Assembly: GCA_963971425.1 (NCBI GenBank)
Contig: OZ020515.1
Coordinates: 36,594,371 to 36,658,370 of the forward strand
DNA: 64,000 nucleotides
Reading direction: 5' to 3'
Source: Bryoerythrophyllum caledonicum
Taxonomy: Eukaryota > Streptophyta > Bryopsida > Pottiales > Pottiaceae
Part shown: positions 43,544-63,346 of the stretch, piece by piece
How positions within the stretch are numbered: the first letter of the stretch is position 1
How the letters are laid out: each line of letters begins with the position of its first letter
Program-made: the position numbers and the translations under genes
Notes under the pieces: generated by a model
Databases searched by the model: none
Seen by the model: the letters and a program-made list of their open reading frames with translations, nothing else
Told to the model about the DNA's origin: nothing

Positions 43544-45225
43544 ATGGAGGCGCAAGCATTATGTGGGCGCAGCATTTGTGGTAGGAGTACCATGAAGTTG
43601 ATCCGTTCCAATGCACAAGTTGTGGAGAATGAGGTCCCAGCAGGCAAAGTGAACTGTGGCGGTAGATTGGCGGTCTCCTTGATGGCAGCGGCTCTCGTCT
43701 CTTGCCCACCAGCGTCTTCGAGTGCGACCAACGCAATGTATGCAGTGGTCATTTTACAGTGCGAATCTTGGATTAGTAGGGTTTAGTGCGTGGGAGTTTG
43801 AATGTGGTTTCGGCAGGTGTGCTCTGAGGGGGGTGCAGGCGAATGGATATGAGTACGCTTACCCTGAATCATGGGTTCGTGACAAAATACGTGGAATTGA
43901 GGTCATTTTCTCCTCCTCACTCAACCCTGAATCAAGTGAGCATATTCATAGTTCGTCAGGGATGGATATTTATGATCTTGCAGGTGCTGGCACATGATCC
44001 AGAAGTAGCAGAATTGAACTTGAGCATCTTCACTGGTCCTGCTCAATCGGGCACTTTGTCAGGCTCAGCGGCAGAGGTAAGTGATCTCTCAAGTTTTCAC
44101 CGTTTGTGGGGAAGGGTACTGTTTTCCTACTTCTTGATTGGTTAACACCGAACCGAATTACAGGTCGGCGAAGCGATAATTGCCCAATACAAGAAGTCTC
44201 CTGCTATAGATAAGGTTTCACCTTTCATGTATCTCAATCTGTCGTTCTTCATGCTCATGTAACAATATTGATGTGTGAATGAAGAGGATCGATCACAACA
44301 TGGAGTGATAGAATGGTGACCTCTCTTGCATTTTGGTGGACTAACTTTGGTAGTGTAGCTGCTTAGTGCGTGAACACCTTCTGTTGTGTTCACAGTTGGT
44401 CTTGGGTATAAATATGTATTAATCCAGGCGGAGCTGCTAGGAGTTGATCTGATGCAAGATGGAGGCGCTAACAGGTACATATTCCTCACTGCTCATTCTT
44501 TTTCAACTCCCTTGATTGCTACTCAATCAATGGGCCACTTGCAATCTAGTACAACGAATGTGAGCATTTTCCTAAGTTATTTTCTCCCATCCCAAGGGAA
44601 CGGTGAATGTCCAAAGAATGTAATAGAGATATCCGGAAGGTATTGGCTGTGAGTCTGATCATGCAGCAATGCTGCTTGGTGATTCCCGTATTAGTCAACA
44701 CATCACTGTAGGCATTGTGACGGTCTCCAATAGTAAAATACAAATCACAGGCCAGTTTTTATCCTTGACAGACATCTGTAACGAGGAGGGAATGTTTTAT
44801 GTTGAGTGTGGTGGGATTCCTAAACTACATTCTTGTGGAACCGGTGTCCAGGAGCTACTCCGTTGAGCTATCCATTGACGCCGGTGGTAAACAGCGGCAC
44901 TTGCTAACGAAACTGATTCGAACGGACAGAAAGGTTGAGATGTCTAGATCTGATGCTGGGCTCCAATGACTTATAAAGAATGAGTCAATTTGACTCTAAT
45001 TTGTATGTATCGGCCAAGCTATTCTGATCGTTAAGAAATGCCACAAAATGTTGTATAATCTTGCGAGCATGTTGTGAAGTTGAAGGTGACCATTCTGAAG
45101 GTGTTTCTGTAACTCGTGCTCAGGTGTTGTCGTTGACGTTGCAAGTGCCGGAGGAGCTGTGGTTGAGCAACGAAAGCTGCATGAAATCTATCACTGAGGA
45201 GTTCAAGCAGACAACACTCATGTAG
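43544..45225 (+). CDS. PsbP-like thylakoid-lumen protein, about seven exons
   Basis: Proposed exons are 43544-43737, 43817-43901, 43984-44076, 44164-44214, 44396-44474, about 44800-44933, and 45124-45225 (TAG). The N-terminus looks like a plastid transit peptide followed by a hydrophobic thylakoid-transfer segment (RLAVSLMAAALVSCPPASSS). The next exons encode GYEYAYPESWVRDKIRGIE, then LAHDPEVAELNLSIFTGPAQ, which resemble the YP-W and beta strands of PsbP-domain proteins. The end (LQVPEELW..ITEEF) fits the family's C-terminus. Splice phases agree at most junctions but not at exon 4/5, and the exon 6 start is uncertain. PsbP-family proteins assist photosystem II or related lumen functions; which member this is cannot be told. 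Confidence 0.55.
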
Positions 45226-46054
45226 TTACTCATTGCCTTGTATAACATGGTATTGATGTTTTGACTTCTAATAGCCTGGGGTGGAAATTAGACTCAGCTG
45301 TGTACATTGTCGTGAGAATGAGGACTCAAGGTTAATAAAATGATGCTGTTTATACATCTTTTTCCTAAAATCAAGTACACCGTTCACTGTATATACTGTG
45401 GACCAAACTATTTCGAAATACCCGCACTAGTTACTGTAAACCCAGATTTCAGTGGTCCACCTCAGTTCTTAACCCACATCAAATATGGTACCTACAAAAA
45501 AGAGTGTGGGATGTTTCAAAACTATTGACACAAAATTAATGTGGAGTGACGGAGATGAGGTGGGGATTAATGTGGGGATGAGGTGGGGATTAATGTGGGG
45601 ATGAGGTGGCGACGTGACATAGGTTGAAATGTGATCACATTAACCCTGAACTTTAGAACATGCCATCGCTAACCACAATATTCTACATGTATAGTGTCGT
45701 GTTTGAACATGATAAGGCTCAAATATTGAAATGACCTCCGGTCGTGCTAAACTTTAACCCTGAAAGGTCTGAGAAGCCACATTTGGGTTACAAGGTGTTA
45801 GAATTGATGTACACAATAGTTTCAAAAGTTTGTATATGTGTCGAGCGTGATCAAATGACACATGACTATTTTAATTTAGATCATTAGTGCACCTACTACA
45901 TGCTTGAGATGGTCATGTATTCTATATGTATGTACGTCACGTATAATACATACTACGGGTCAAGCCGCAGTATATTACGTTCCCTGTATGTACGGCAAAG
46001 CTGCAGTCAGCAGACGAAAGCAGGGTTTTTCGAAGCAGACTCTGTCTCGTTGCA
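45226..46054. other. Intergenic with a short tandem repeat
   Basis: Downstream of the PsbP-like gene a 23-bp unit (GATGAGGTGGGGATTAATGTGGG) is repeated nearly three times at about 45553-45615. The last part presumably contains the promoter of the next gene. Nothing else is recognised. Confidence 0.5.
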
Positions 46055-46501
46055 ATGGCGGGGAAGGCGATGGCGACGACGGTGAACTTGGTTGCAACCA
46101 CTGGGCGATCCGCGCGGGCCCTGCTTCTGCCCGAGTTCGCATCCCTCCATCGGTGCGCTCTCCCTACCACTTCCACGCCTCCGGCGCCAGTTTTTGCCTT
46201 GAATGGTGTGCGATCTTTCGCCTCGTCGGTGAACCCTCCGGAGACGAAGGGGTTCAAGGACTACAAGCTTCCGCCTGTGAACCCGCCGGACAAGGAGAAT
46301 CCGGACGCCGTGACGCTGCGCGCGCAGTGGGACAACGCCGTGCGCCTGTACGGGCGCACGTACTCGCAGGCGTGGGGGACGGCGATCATGGCCGGGGTGG
46401 TGTTGTTCGGCGTCGGCTGGTGGGTCAAGGGCGAGAATCCGTTGAAGGCGTTGGATCCCACGGGCGAGATCAAGAAGGAAGAGACCGCGAAAATTGAGTA
46501 G
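46055..46501 (+). CDS. Small mitochondrial single-pass membrane protein
   Basis: This is a single-exon, GC-rich gene of 148 codons ending in TAG. The first ~55 residues are rich in Arg, Ser, Ala and Thr with no acidic residues until after GVRSFASS, as in a mitochondrial presequence. After the presequence comes a proline/lysine-rich stretch (ETKGFKDYKLPPVNPPDKENP), then an amphipathic part (LRAQWDNAVRLYGRTYSQAW) and one membrane helix (GTAIMAGVVLFGVGWWV, about 107-123). A short charged tail (GEIKKEETAKIE) follows. It looks like an inner-membrane accessory protein, perhaps of a respiratory complex, but I do not recognise the family. A second ATG six codons in (MATTVN) is an alternative start. 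Confidence 0.75.
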   Translation: MAGKAMATTVNLVATTGRSARALLLPEFASLHRCALPTTSTPPAPVFALNGVRSFASSVNPPETKGFKDYKLPPVNPPDKENPDAVTLRAQWDNAVRLYGRTYSQAWGTAIMAGVVLFGVGWWVKGENPLKALDPTGEIKKEETAKIE

Positions 46502-46915
46502 AGGTGAAGAATTGCTTCTTCCCAGTTCTGTGTTGTAATTGCATTTAGGGTTTGTCTGATGGTGATTTGTCGACCATTTTGTTGTGTAGAAAATCCTGTG
46601 AATAGACGGTCAGAGGTGAATTGCTTCCAGTTTTACTGTTGATTCTGGTGTGATCGCATTTCCATGATCTAGGGTTTTTCCAACTGTTGATGTCTATTTC
46701 GTGGTTTGTGTTTTGTTGACCTCAAGCTGAGATGGCAAATTGTATTGTGTGTAGAAAGTGTTGTGAATAGACGATCAGAGGTGAACTGCTTCCAATTTAG
46801 TGTTTGGGTCTTGGTTGCTCATATTGTTTTCACGCTCCATGAGATTAGGGTTTGTCCAATTGTCGATGGCGTGCACTCTGTCTATTTCAAACTTCACTGT
46901 CAAGTCTTGTGAGTA
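46502..46915 (+). repeat. Diverged tandem repeats downstream of the mitochondrial-protein gene
   Basis: Blocks such as GTGAATAGACG.TCAGAGGTGAA followed by TGCTTCCA and TAGGGTTT recur near 46598 and 46760, and a weaker third copy starts at 46500 (GTGAAGAATTGCTTC, TTTAGGGTTTGTC). The period is about 120-165 bp. It probably represents duplicated 3'UTR. To 47397 the sequence is otherwise unassigned. Confidence 0.55.
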
Positions 46916-47397
46916 GAAGACCTACTTTGGAGTTCAGGGAGGTTAGTTGGTTCACATCATGACTGCTGCGTTGTTTGTTTTATTATGTGTCAGTGTGCTA
47001 CGAAGATAGCCTTCATGCGAAGCAGGAGGGAGGCGTTTCTTTGTTTGTAGCCGCATATCAATGGAGGCTCTATGCCATCATCAGATCTTAGGTGCTGTAC
47101 AGCTGCGGAAGTAGAGTAAGACCTGTTAATATTGACGAGAGGCAAGGGACAGGAGCTCCCTCAATAAAGTCGAGGTTGTAATTTGAGAGAGGAAAGTGTA
47201 CAGTTGCAAACGTTTTAATGTGACGATCATTTACATGGTTTTTTCTTGTCTGAAACTTCATTGCCAACCTTCACGTTTGACCTACCGGCATGGACTTCCT
47301 GGGGAAGTAACCGTCAGTCGTGTGAGTTGCTGGTGAATGTACAGGGAAACTGATGAACTCGTGGTTGGTGTAGTCTGCTAACTCGCGTGGCCTTCAG

Positions 47398-50300
47398 ATG
47401 GGGAACTCAAACCTGCAGCGGATTTCTTTCGAGAACAACACATCAGTGAGCTTCACAAGATTATAGGCGCACCGATTCGTGAGGTATGTGTATTCAAAGG
47501 TCGGCAGTACGTACAGGAGACATGGGTACAGCAACCTGGGGCCCGGCTGGAGCAGCATGGACGGTTTACTCAAGCAACCGCCGGTCCCCCCCTGTTCTTC
47601 CCTTCCTCCTGTCACTGTGACCTTGTGCTGTCCCTTGATCCTCACCTACGTTGTCCTCCTCAATTTTCTACTGGTAGCATCATCTCTGCCACTTTTTAGG
47701 GCATAATTGCAGATGGCCTAATGCCACTGTTATTTGCAGTAGGTTGGTAGCAGGGAATGGATCAGCAAATTGTGGCAGATTGAGCAGGAAACTTGCACAA
47801 TGAAAATGCGGCGTCCAAGGCAGAGGAAGAAGATAATAGAGATCGGAATGTGGAGTCCGGAAACGTCTTCTGGTCCCAGCTATGAGGCCTTCACTATCCC
47901 CACGCCCAGAGAGTTTCCATCGGTTGGAGCCCCTGACACGAGTCTTGCAGGTCGAAAGAGGCCTGCCAGTGATGCGGAGCATGTCCAGGACTCAGCTCCG
48001 TGTGCAACTACTCATGTTGTCATGGAGCGTAGTGAGAGCGATGGTGCATCTACCTGTCAGGTATACTGCCAGCTTTAACCTAATGCCTTGTTTCGTACAA
48101 TTGATCCTCGACAGTTCTTTACGTTGGACTGTCGGTCAAATTTTTAATGGATAATTACTGGCTCGATCAGGATGGAGGCCTTGCCAAACCTGTGCAGCAA
48201 GCGTCCAGTACGGCAGTGAAACAGATTGTGCTCAGATTATCTGCGTTGAGAGATGCTCCTGCTACTCTAGGGGAGCCTCCTTTCGTCAACTATGGTGGTA
48301 TGAGCCTGAAATGTGATGTTGATGTCTGGTATATAAGTTATGAATTCTGAAGTTTCCTTGTATCGATTTGAGAGGCGTTAGGGTATGTACCTTTTTAGCA
48401 TACGTAGTCCTTGACTTAGCTGCTGATTCGTGGTGAAATGATGGTTGGCAGAGGCTGTGAAGGACGTGGGGACGAAAGCTGATTTTCAGCACGAAGCGCA
48501 CAGAGCTGTGTGGACAGATTGCACAGAAACCAGTCAGAACGATCACTATGTTCACCCAGATTTGCAGTCGTCCACACAGAACGCGAACATCATACAATCA
48601 TACCACCAGCCATATCAGATTTCGTGTGATAGAGGGCCGAAGGAGGAGTCAATTGAAGCGCACACAGAGAGCAAACCTGGTTCAGCAGACGATTCAGGTA
48701 ATTGCTTACACTTCTATGCGCATTATTGTGAAACTGTAGACTTCCTCTTATCAGAGAGCTTGAAAATGCTGCAGGCGGCTGTATAGGAACCCTTCCTCCA
48801 ATTGACGAGAGTCGCTGTGTGCGGGATTCCAGTAATGGTCGGACCGGGTGCGGTGGATTTGGACATGAGCTACCTGCTCGGAATAGCACCTGCTGCTTCT
48901 CTCATCAGGCCAATCCCAGCTGGACTATGAACGCTAACATGTGCAGGAGCTGCCCCGTTCGGAGCAACCCACCCATGTGTGGTTGCAACGCATGTGCGGC
49001 CGCCAGATTTGCTCCTTGTAGCTTTCAACGAGGTGTGCCCAGGTGATGTTTCATTCCCCACTTAAGCTCTTTCAAAAAGGTTGTTGCCTGCACAGTTACT
49101 GAGAGGGTGGATTTGTCCAGTGCTGTTCGCTACTACGTGGAGCCGATGCCTGTGAGTCAAATGAAGCCCTACCTGAGCAGGATTGAGCCTCCAGCCTGTT
49201 GCCAGAGGATGGACGAGCAGTTTGCAAAAGCAAGCGAGCAGGGTGTGGACGTCGATGCCGGACGAGGTCAGAATGTGCCATCGGCGGAGGGACACACATA
49301 TGGAAGTCATTACATATCTGGCAACGACGCGTTGGTGTATCCACCGCCCTGGGTGCACGAAGGGAGAACATTTCCAGGAACTCCTGCAACGGGCGTGAAC
49401 TGGGCGCCGGAGAGCGCGACCGAAAGCCAGCCGAGACAGAGCGCGAAGTTGGACGAGAGTCATATGCCAGAGCCTGTGTATCCACCAGCTCATGGCAGCA
49501 ACTCCAACTTCTCAGCTGATATGGACATGGACACGCAGCACCACCTCGAAGAGCAGATCGCGCAAGAGATTTCGCTCCTGAGCCAGAAGCTGGCGAATCT
49601 ACAGGCGCGGTACGGATCGAGGCGTCCCGTCCATGACAACACGAAGCCTGCTGTTCTGAGCTGCCCACAGACGCCTCTCTTGTTGGACGACGCGACAGGG
49701 CCGCAGAAGGATGTGAAGAGTAACCCTCGTGCTCCAAGCCTCAGCCAAAGCATGAAGAGCGTCGAGTCACGACCTGCAACATCGTCGTCTTCGTCAGTCA
49801 TTCACAGGCAATCGGAAGAAAAGAAGCATGGAGTTAGGACTTCTAAGGTGGCCTCATCCACCTCTTCGAACAGAGGAAGCGACTCAGGGACTGTCAAGAA
49901 CACCCCCAGAACTGGGTCAAGAGGAAGTGGGTGCCAAGCTCCAGCACAAGGCGAGGAGAAAGTCTTCGTTGCTGAGAGTGGAAAACCAAGCAGAAACTCC
50001 CAGATTTACTTGAGCCCTAACAGAAGAAGACGAGAGAGGCACACAGAAGCTGAGCACGTTGACGAGCAGCAGTGCTCTTACTCGGATGACATGAAGGACC
50101 GCTTACTGCGAACTGGAGGAGCAAACGTCCAGGGTTACCCTAACGGAAACAAACGATTCGATTGGGTGAAGACGCTTCGGTTTGGCGGCGCTGGCGTGCG
50201 TGACAATCAGGGCTGCGCTCATCAAACCAAGGACTCCTCTTCACCTCAGATAGAGTTCGAAGAAGTGGATCCCGAGACGTGGTTGCGAGACAGTGGCGAC

Positions 50301-51717
50301 AACGAAAACAGGGACACGAAGACCGTGAGCAAATCAGTGCAGGCTGGTGGTGGTGGTGCTTCTCCCGTTTCATGGACCCCAACAGAAGGTGAAACGGAAA
50401 GCAGGTTGAAGAGACGGCCAAATGGCAGCATTGAGAGCAGGAATGGGAAGAGAGCGAGCTCCCCGGAAGACATGAGATGCTTAGACCCCAGAATCACGCA
50501 TCACTTACTCAAAGCAGGGCTGAGAAGGGCGCCCTCACTTTGGAAGACGCCTAGCAACCCCAGACCTGTGCCCAACAGTGCTCCGAGGCCGAAGAAAAAA
50601 ACGTTCGGGTCCCGGAGCCCAAGGCGCGACGGTGGGAAGCGGTTGCGTAGGAGAACTCCCTCCGACTTGAACCTGATGGCGTTCCCAAAGCACGAAGTGA
50701 AATTCCTTGACAAGAAAGTTAGTGAGGAAGAAGTGAAAACCTGCGAGGACGCGCAGTGGCAGCGCGAAGTCGCAGACTACGAAGCCGAGTACGAGACGTT
50801 TGTGGAGAACTCCGAGGACGGTGCGCTCCACGACACGCTCAACTCGGAAGAGTACACCTCAATCGTGAACAGGGAAGCCCCCACAAGCAGCGAAGAATTC
50901 ACTCAACGAAGCCCCTCCAGCGTCTCCACTCAAGAGAAAGCCAGGCTCTCCGAAGCGCCCGTGATGAGCTTGGCGAAAACCCCGCCCGCTACGAAGAAGA
51001 CGTTCATCCGATGCATCGAGCTCGTGGTGGCATCAAAGAAAAAGAATCAGCTGTCCAAGATCAACGGGCGCAAGGCCAGCTTCGGAGGCGGGTACCCTTG
51101 CAGACGAGTTGATTGTGCGGAGGAGGTCTGTTACGTGAAAGCTCACGCTAATGGAGGTAACTTCACAGACAAAATGGTGGATTCTTCTCCTCATCAACGT
51201 CGTCATCTTTCCTGATTCAGAGAAACATGTCCCAGGTGCTTGAAGAGATCACGGTGCATATCCCAGGGATAATAGTAATCAGGTCTTGGATCCAGTGGCT
51301 GCAGGTGCCCCGGCGGAGCAAAACCTGAAGGAGTCACCGACTGAATCCATGGTTGTTGAAACAGAACCAGAGATGAAAACCGTCTTCCAAGATTCCTTCA
51401 GAGTTAACATGAACAAGCTGCCATTTCTCTCTTCCGATTTGGCGGAGCGGCTCAAGGCTCAGTGGGAGCAGTTGATAGATGCTCTGGAGAAGGAGCGCCT
51501 TGAGCTGCCCAAGATCAAAACGGGGGGCCTCATGGTGACTTGGAGCAGGAGCAACAGCCCCCGTGACTCGGGCTGCGTCAAGCGCATTGCGGAGCAGCTG
51601 AAGAGCTTGAGGAAGGTGGAGAAGAGGGAGAAGGATGTTGCTCATGAAGAGACTGGGTTGAGGAAGGGGAGGTTTTCTTGGAGCAAAGTTGAGCAGAAGC
51701 AAGAAGTTGTATTTTAG
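47398..51717 (+). CDS. Plant protein of unknown function, seven visible exons
   Basis: Exons with matching splice phases are 47398-47480, 47743-48060, 48171-48297, 48452-48697, 48775-49032, 49096-51156 and 51296-51717 (TAG). The start exon is not found. The first visible exon encodes FFREQHISELHKIIGAPIRE, faintly like the FxxQxxELHRLY start of plant DUF863 proteins. Exon 5 is cysteine-rich (CRSCPVRSN, CGCNACAAA). Exon 6 is long, polar and mostly disordered (Ser, Arg, Pro, Lys), with an acidic stretch near EAEYETFVENSEDG and an ordered end (TFIRCIELVVASKKKNQ). The last exon has charged helices (LAERLKAQWEQLIDALEKERLELP). It is possibly nuclear; no function is assigned. DUF863 is only a weak suggestion. 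Confidence 0.6.
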
Positions 51718-52161
51718 AGGTATTAGTGTTCCTCATTCTGAGGTCAGAATCACGTCTTGTATTTGTATATCGAAGTTGCTCTCACAACATTTCTTTTTAT
51801 GATCAAACGCCGCCTCTGATTCTCTGATAAGTTGCACAATGAAATTCAATGGTTAGGATTTTTTTTCTAATTTGATTGACACATTACGGCTAGTGTTTAT
51901 TCCACGGTGAAACTAGCAATTGTAAATTCCTACAAATGCATTTTGATTTTGGTCTTAAAAGCACTATTAGAGCGTGGTTACCCAGTTCAAGACGAGCGTG
52001 AAAAACTAACCAGACACTGCTGAACCTGAAAGTTCTTGAATATGTAACTCACCTTGGAAACTCTACAATTCGAACGAGCGTCAGAACTTTACAGCATGCC
52101 CGAAAACCTGCTTCCCGCCTACAAATTGGGTGGCAGTCTCCAGTGCACTCAAAAAAATCCA
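51718..52161. terminator. Convergent 3' regions of two genes
   Basis: The plus-strand gene ends at 51717 and the SR140 gene (minus strand) ends at 52162, so both polyadenylation regions lie here in about 440 bp. The sequence is AT-rich. No gene is seen; individual poly(A) signals are not resolved. Confidence 0.5.
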
Positions 52162-60265
<8,104 letters not shown>

Positions 60266-60660
60266 GGCGGAGTTTGATGACAAAAGAGAGCCTGCGGAGT
60301 ATGGCCTCGTTTCCTACATGACGTAATGCACAGCTATGTGAGGTCCGTCGTGTGCGCTTCTTCTGCGTGCGTGCGCGAGCGCAGTCGCTCCATCGCCAAC
60401 ATCGCCATCGCCATGAAGCAGCAGCCAAAGCTTGACCGTCGACTCTGTTTTTCCTCCTTCAAGTTCTTCGCTCGACGTCTCCTTCTCCTTCGTCTCCGTT
60501 CCCCATTCTTCCTTTCTTCGTCCTCCGTTGTCCTTTTTCGTCTTATGTTCTCCTTTCTTCATCCTTCGTTCTACTTTCTTCCTCCTTCGTTCTCCTGCCT
60601 TCGTCCTTCGTTCTCCTTTTTTCGTCGTCTGCTCTTCTTCATTTTCTTCCAATTTCGGGT
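60266..60660 (-). promoter_or_regulatory. SR140 upstream region with polypyrimidine minisatellite
   Basis: This lies directly upstream of the SR140 first exon. On the plus strand, 60440-60655 is an irregular repeat of about 20 bp built on CTTCGTTCTCCTTTCTTC; the minus strand is therefore GA-rich, as often seen in plant promoters and 5' leaders. The short open frames over it are low-complexity shadows. Confidence 0.45.
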
Positions 60661-61537
60661 TTAAAATTTGCCAAACTTAATTCGAAAAATATTTGCTTGG
60701 AGTATGCTCTAAGAAGTAGAGAGAAGATGGATGAAGGAATCACATCTTCCTAATATTTTGGAAACAATGTACAGAATTCTTCTCTTCGGTATTTAAGAAA
60801 GCAATTTTTTATGATCACAGAAAATGAATTTTAATTTTCAAACTGGATGAATTTAGAAGAATTGGCTTCTTGAAAGTGCTCACATTGCCATTTGTATATT
60901 TTTATAATGTAAAATATTAGAATAGACTATAAACTTTTATACAACGCAAGCGTAATCCATTTCCAAATATAATGAAAGTGTTGGGAGTTCCAATGATGTG
61001 GAAAGAGAGCGAGTCACGGTGAGACAAGGACTCGCGTTGCGCAGTGGCATGGGTATAATCTACCGACGAGTATATACATGGGCCAAGTTCCCTAAGTCCC
61101 TCCTTCTTTTAAGCCCCCCAAGTTCCCACTTCCCTCATCTTTTCTTTGTTGATTTTCAAAAACAAAATTTTTCTCATAATATATATTGAAACCAGCAATT
61201 GGCACTTGCTTTGCAACGCATTAGTCCAACTATTTAATATAGTTCTTATATTGGAAACTATATTAAAAAAAAGGTAACATGATTCACTGCGCGGTTGACT
61301 GTAGCGTTTCTATAGTTCACTGCACGGTTGACTGCGTGGTTGATCGTTGCGTGGTTCATTGCGCAGATTATGATTTTAGTAGTATGATCAACTTAAATTT
61401 GATGGATTTATAAATTTTTAATAGTCTCATAAAATATAATTAAATATCAGAACATATATTATGATCAATATGTAATTATTATTTTTAGAATTGTATATGT
61501 AGCAATCATTTTTCTATTTTTGATACATTTTAGTACT
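60661..61537. other. Intergenic, AT-rich
   Basis: No gene is seen. A short cluster of related phrases (TTCACTGCGCGGTTGACTG, GTTCACTGCACGGTTGACTG) occurs near 61281-61365. Confidence 0.5.
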
Positions 61538-61541
61538 TTAA

Positions 61542-61758
61542 CCCCTAATGGACCAAGTCTCAGTTCGGGGACAAAAATTCTCACTTTGACTACAATTATC
61601 TTTCAATCTCTACAGTCAAGATTCACAAAATTTTTACCGTGTCATCTCATACAAGTTTAGAAGAAGATCATATTATTGCATTCTCAAATGAATCATCTTT
61701 GCACTTTTTAATCATTGGAGTAGAGATAATGTTGTAAAATGCCTTGGTCCTTTAGGAA
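61542..61758. mobile_element. TTAA-flanked (piggyBac-like) MITE 3, 217 bp
   Basis: The left end TTAA-CCCCTAATGGACCAAG pairs with the right end CTTGGTCCTTTAGGAA-TTAA. The left terminus matches element 2 (CCCCTAAAGGACCA). It is the shortest and most diverged of the three, with GGAA in place of GGGG at the right end. Confidence 0.65.
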
Positions 61759-61762
61759 TTAA

Positions 61763-62298
61763 AACTCAATAATTTTTCTTATATAAGCCAATTCAGTAAA
61801 AAGGGCACATTTGAAGGAAGAAAAGGGCACATACAAGCCTTTGCAAACGACTCCTTATTGTATAGCATGGCATTGTTCATAAGCGAAAGCCCCATGAGCT
61901 GCTACAGTATGGCTCCATAGAAGAGATTGGAGACAAGTTGCAAGGCAATTTTACAAAGGCTCTCTAGCCGCTATAGCTCACATGTTGGGGACCTTTTCTT
62001 TGACTTGACCTTTTGTGGATAATGGTAGGAGACATTGTCTTATTTTTGTGTTTTTAAAAATATAGAATGGATTGATTAAGTGGCTAGTGAGAACACCAGA
62101 ACCTAGCTTGCCATCGTAGTGAATAATAACTCCTATTACATAGACATGTGTCTGTGCTCTTGTCATTTGGGAAGAAGATGGTGATTGATTGTCAATGGAA
62201 GGCAACCACATTGGTGTTGAATGTAAACAACTAGTTTAGGAGATTGTCACATAGGGAAAGATGTAGGAGACTGTCACATTGAGAAAGATAAAAGAGAC
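61763..62298. other. Intergenic, nothing recognised
   Basis: This 0.5-kb stretch between two MITEs shows only short open frames without recognisable domains. Confidence 0.5.
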
Positions 62299-62300
62299 TA

Positions 62301-62869
62301 AGGTAGAGACATCCAATTCCAATAACTAAAGCCAGTTGGGGTCTCAAATGACATTGTATGTCAAAAGAAATTATGTAGAAAGATGCAGAATTAGGAATGA
62401 AACCCAACAAACCTTTTTTCATATTTAATCTCAAAAATTTGGAATTGATATAGAATTTAAAAGCCCAAAAACCACCAAAGCTCATGGTTGTTCTATAGAG
62501 TATGTAGTAGTTGTTATGAGGTGGGTTGGATTTTGTGGCTTCCTTTGCCCAATGCTAACAAGTAACAATGAGTAAAAGAGAGAAGACATGCCATGCAATT
62601 CCGATAAACATGCGTGACCCAATTCCACACCCACTTCTGAGACTTTCAAGGCAAGGCCACCAATGAGGAGCTCAAGTGTGGTGGTGCAACCAAAAATTGC
62701 ACACCTCGTGACCCAATGCCACTTCTGACTATTTTTAGTTACTGACATTTTAAAGATTTTTTGAGAGGTTGTGGGTGGATGGGTGATCCGAATTGGGTTG
62801 CTCCAATCGGAATTGGGTTGCTCTACATAGCAGATTTGGGTGGGTGATTGGAATTGGGTGTCTCCACCT
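62301..62869 (-). mobile_element. TA-flanked MITE, second full copy
   Basis: Ends AGGTAGAGACATCCAATTCC and the complement of GGAATTGGGTGTCTCCACCT are flanked by TA on both sides (62299-62300, 62870-62871). The interior (AAAGCCCAAAAACCACC, ATTAGGAATGAAACCCAACA) matches the reverse complement of 16238-16782. It confirms the family's ends and TA target. It is non-coding. Confidence 0.75.
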
Positions 62870-62871
62870 TA

Positions 62872-63346
62872 TCACATAGGGAAAGCTGCAAGACAAAAAG
62901 CTGCAAAAGAGACTCTCAGTCACAAATTCACCCACTCAACAACCATCCTCTACAAAATACCACATCAACAAAGAATTAGGCATTAACAAGATTCGATCAC
63001 CTTCCACTCAACATTCAATTCAACATATTGGTGGTTACCACCACTAATTCCCGTTGAATGCCACTAATAAGTATTTCCCTACTCACTGCACAGCAACTCC
63101 GAAATTTATAAGAGAGTAAAAAAAACGCCTCAATTGAACTCCATATCACTCTGGACCCAAAGCAATTCAACCAACAAATGATCACGCTACAAAACCAAAC
63201 ATGAGCAGGCCAGACAGTTGACAACGAACACAAGGACCATGATCACCGGCGTGGTAATCTTTTTATTTGCTGAAGCCTGACCCACATATGTCACTAACCT
63301 TTTCCATGACACCAAAGTCATCACACTTGGCTCTAATTACACTCGT
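62872..63346 (-). other. 3' flank of the right-edge gene
   Basis: This lies downstream of the stop codon at 63347 and probably includes that gene's 3'UTR. No independent gene is seen. Confidence 0.4.

Noticed and set aside
47479-47706. Open frame continuing the first visible exon of the 47-kb gene
   Set aside because: A strong donor (GAG-GTATGTG at 47480) joins in phase to the next exon, so the continuation is intronic.
60314-60664. Glu/Lys-rich or Phe/Leu/Arg-rich protein upstream of SR140
   Set aside because: This is a polypyrimidine minisatellite with no family signal or splice support.
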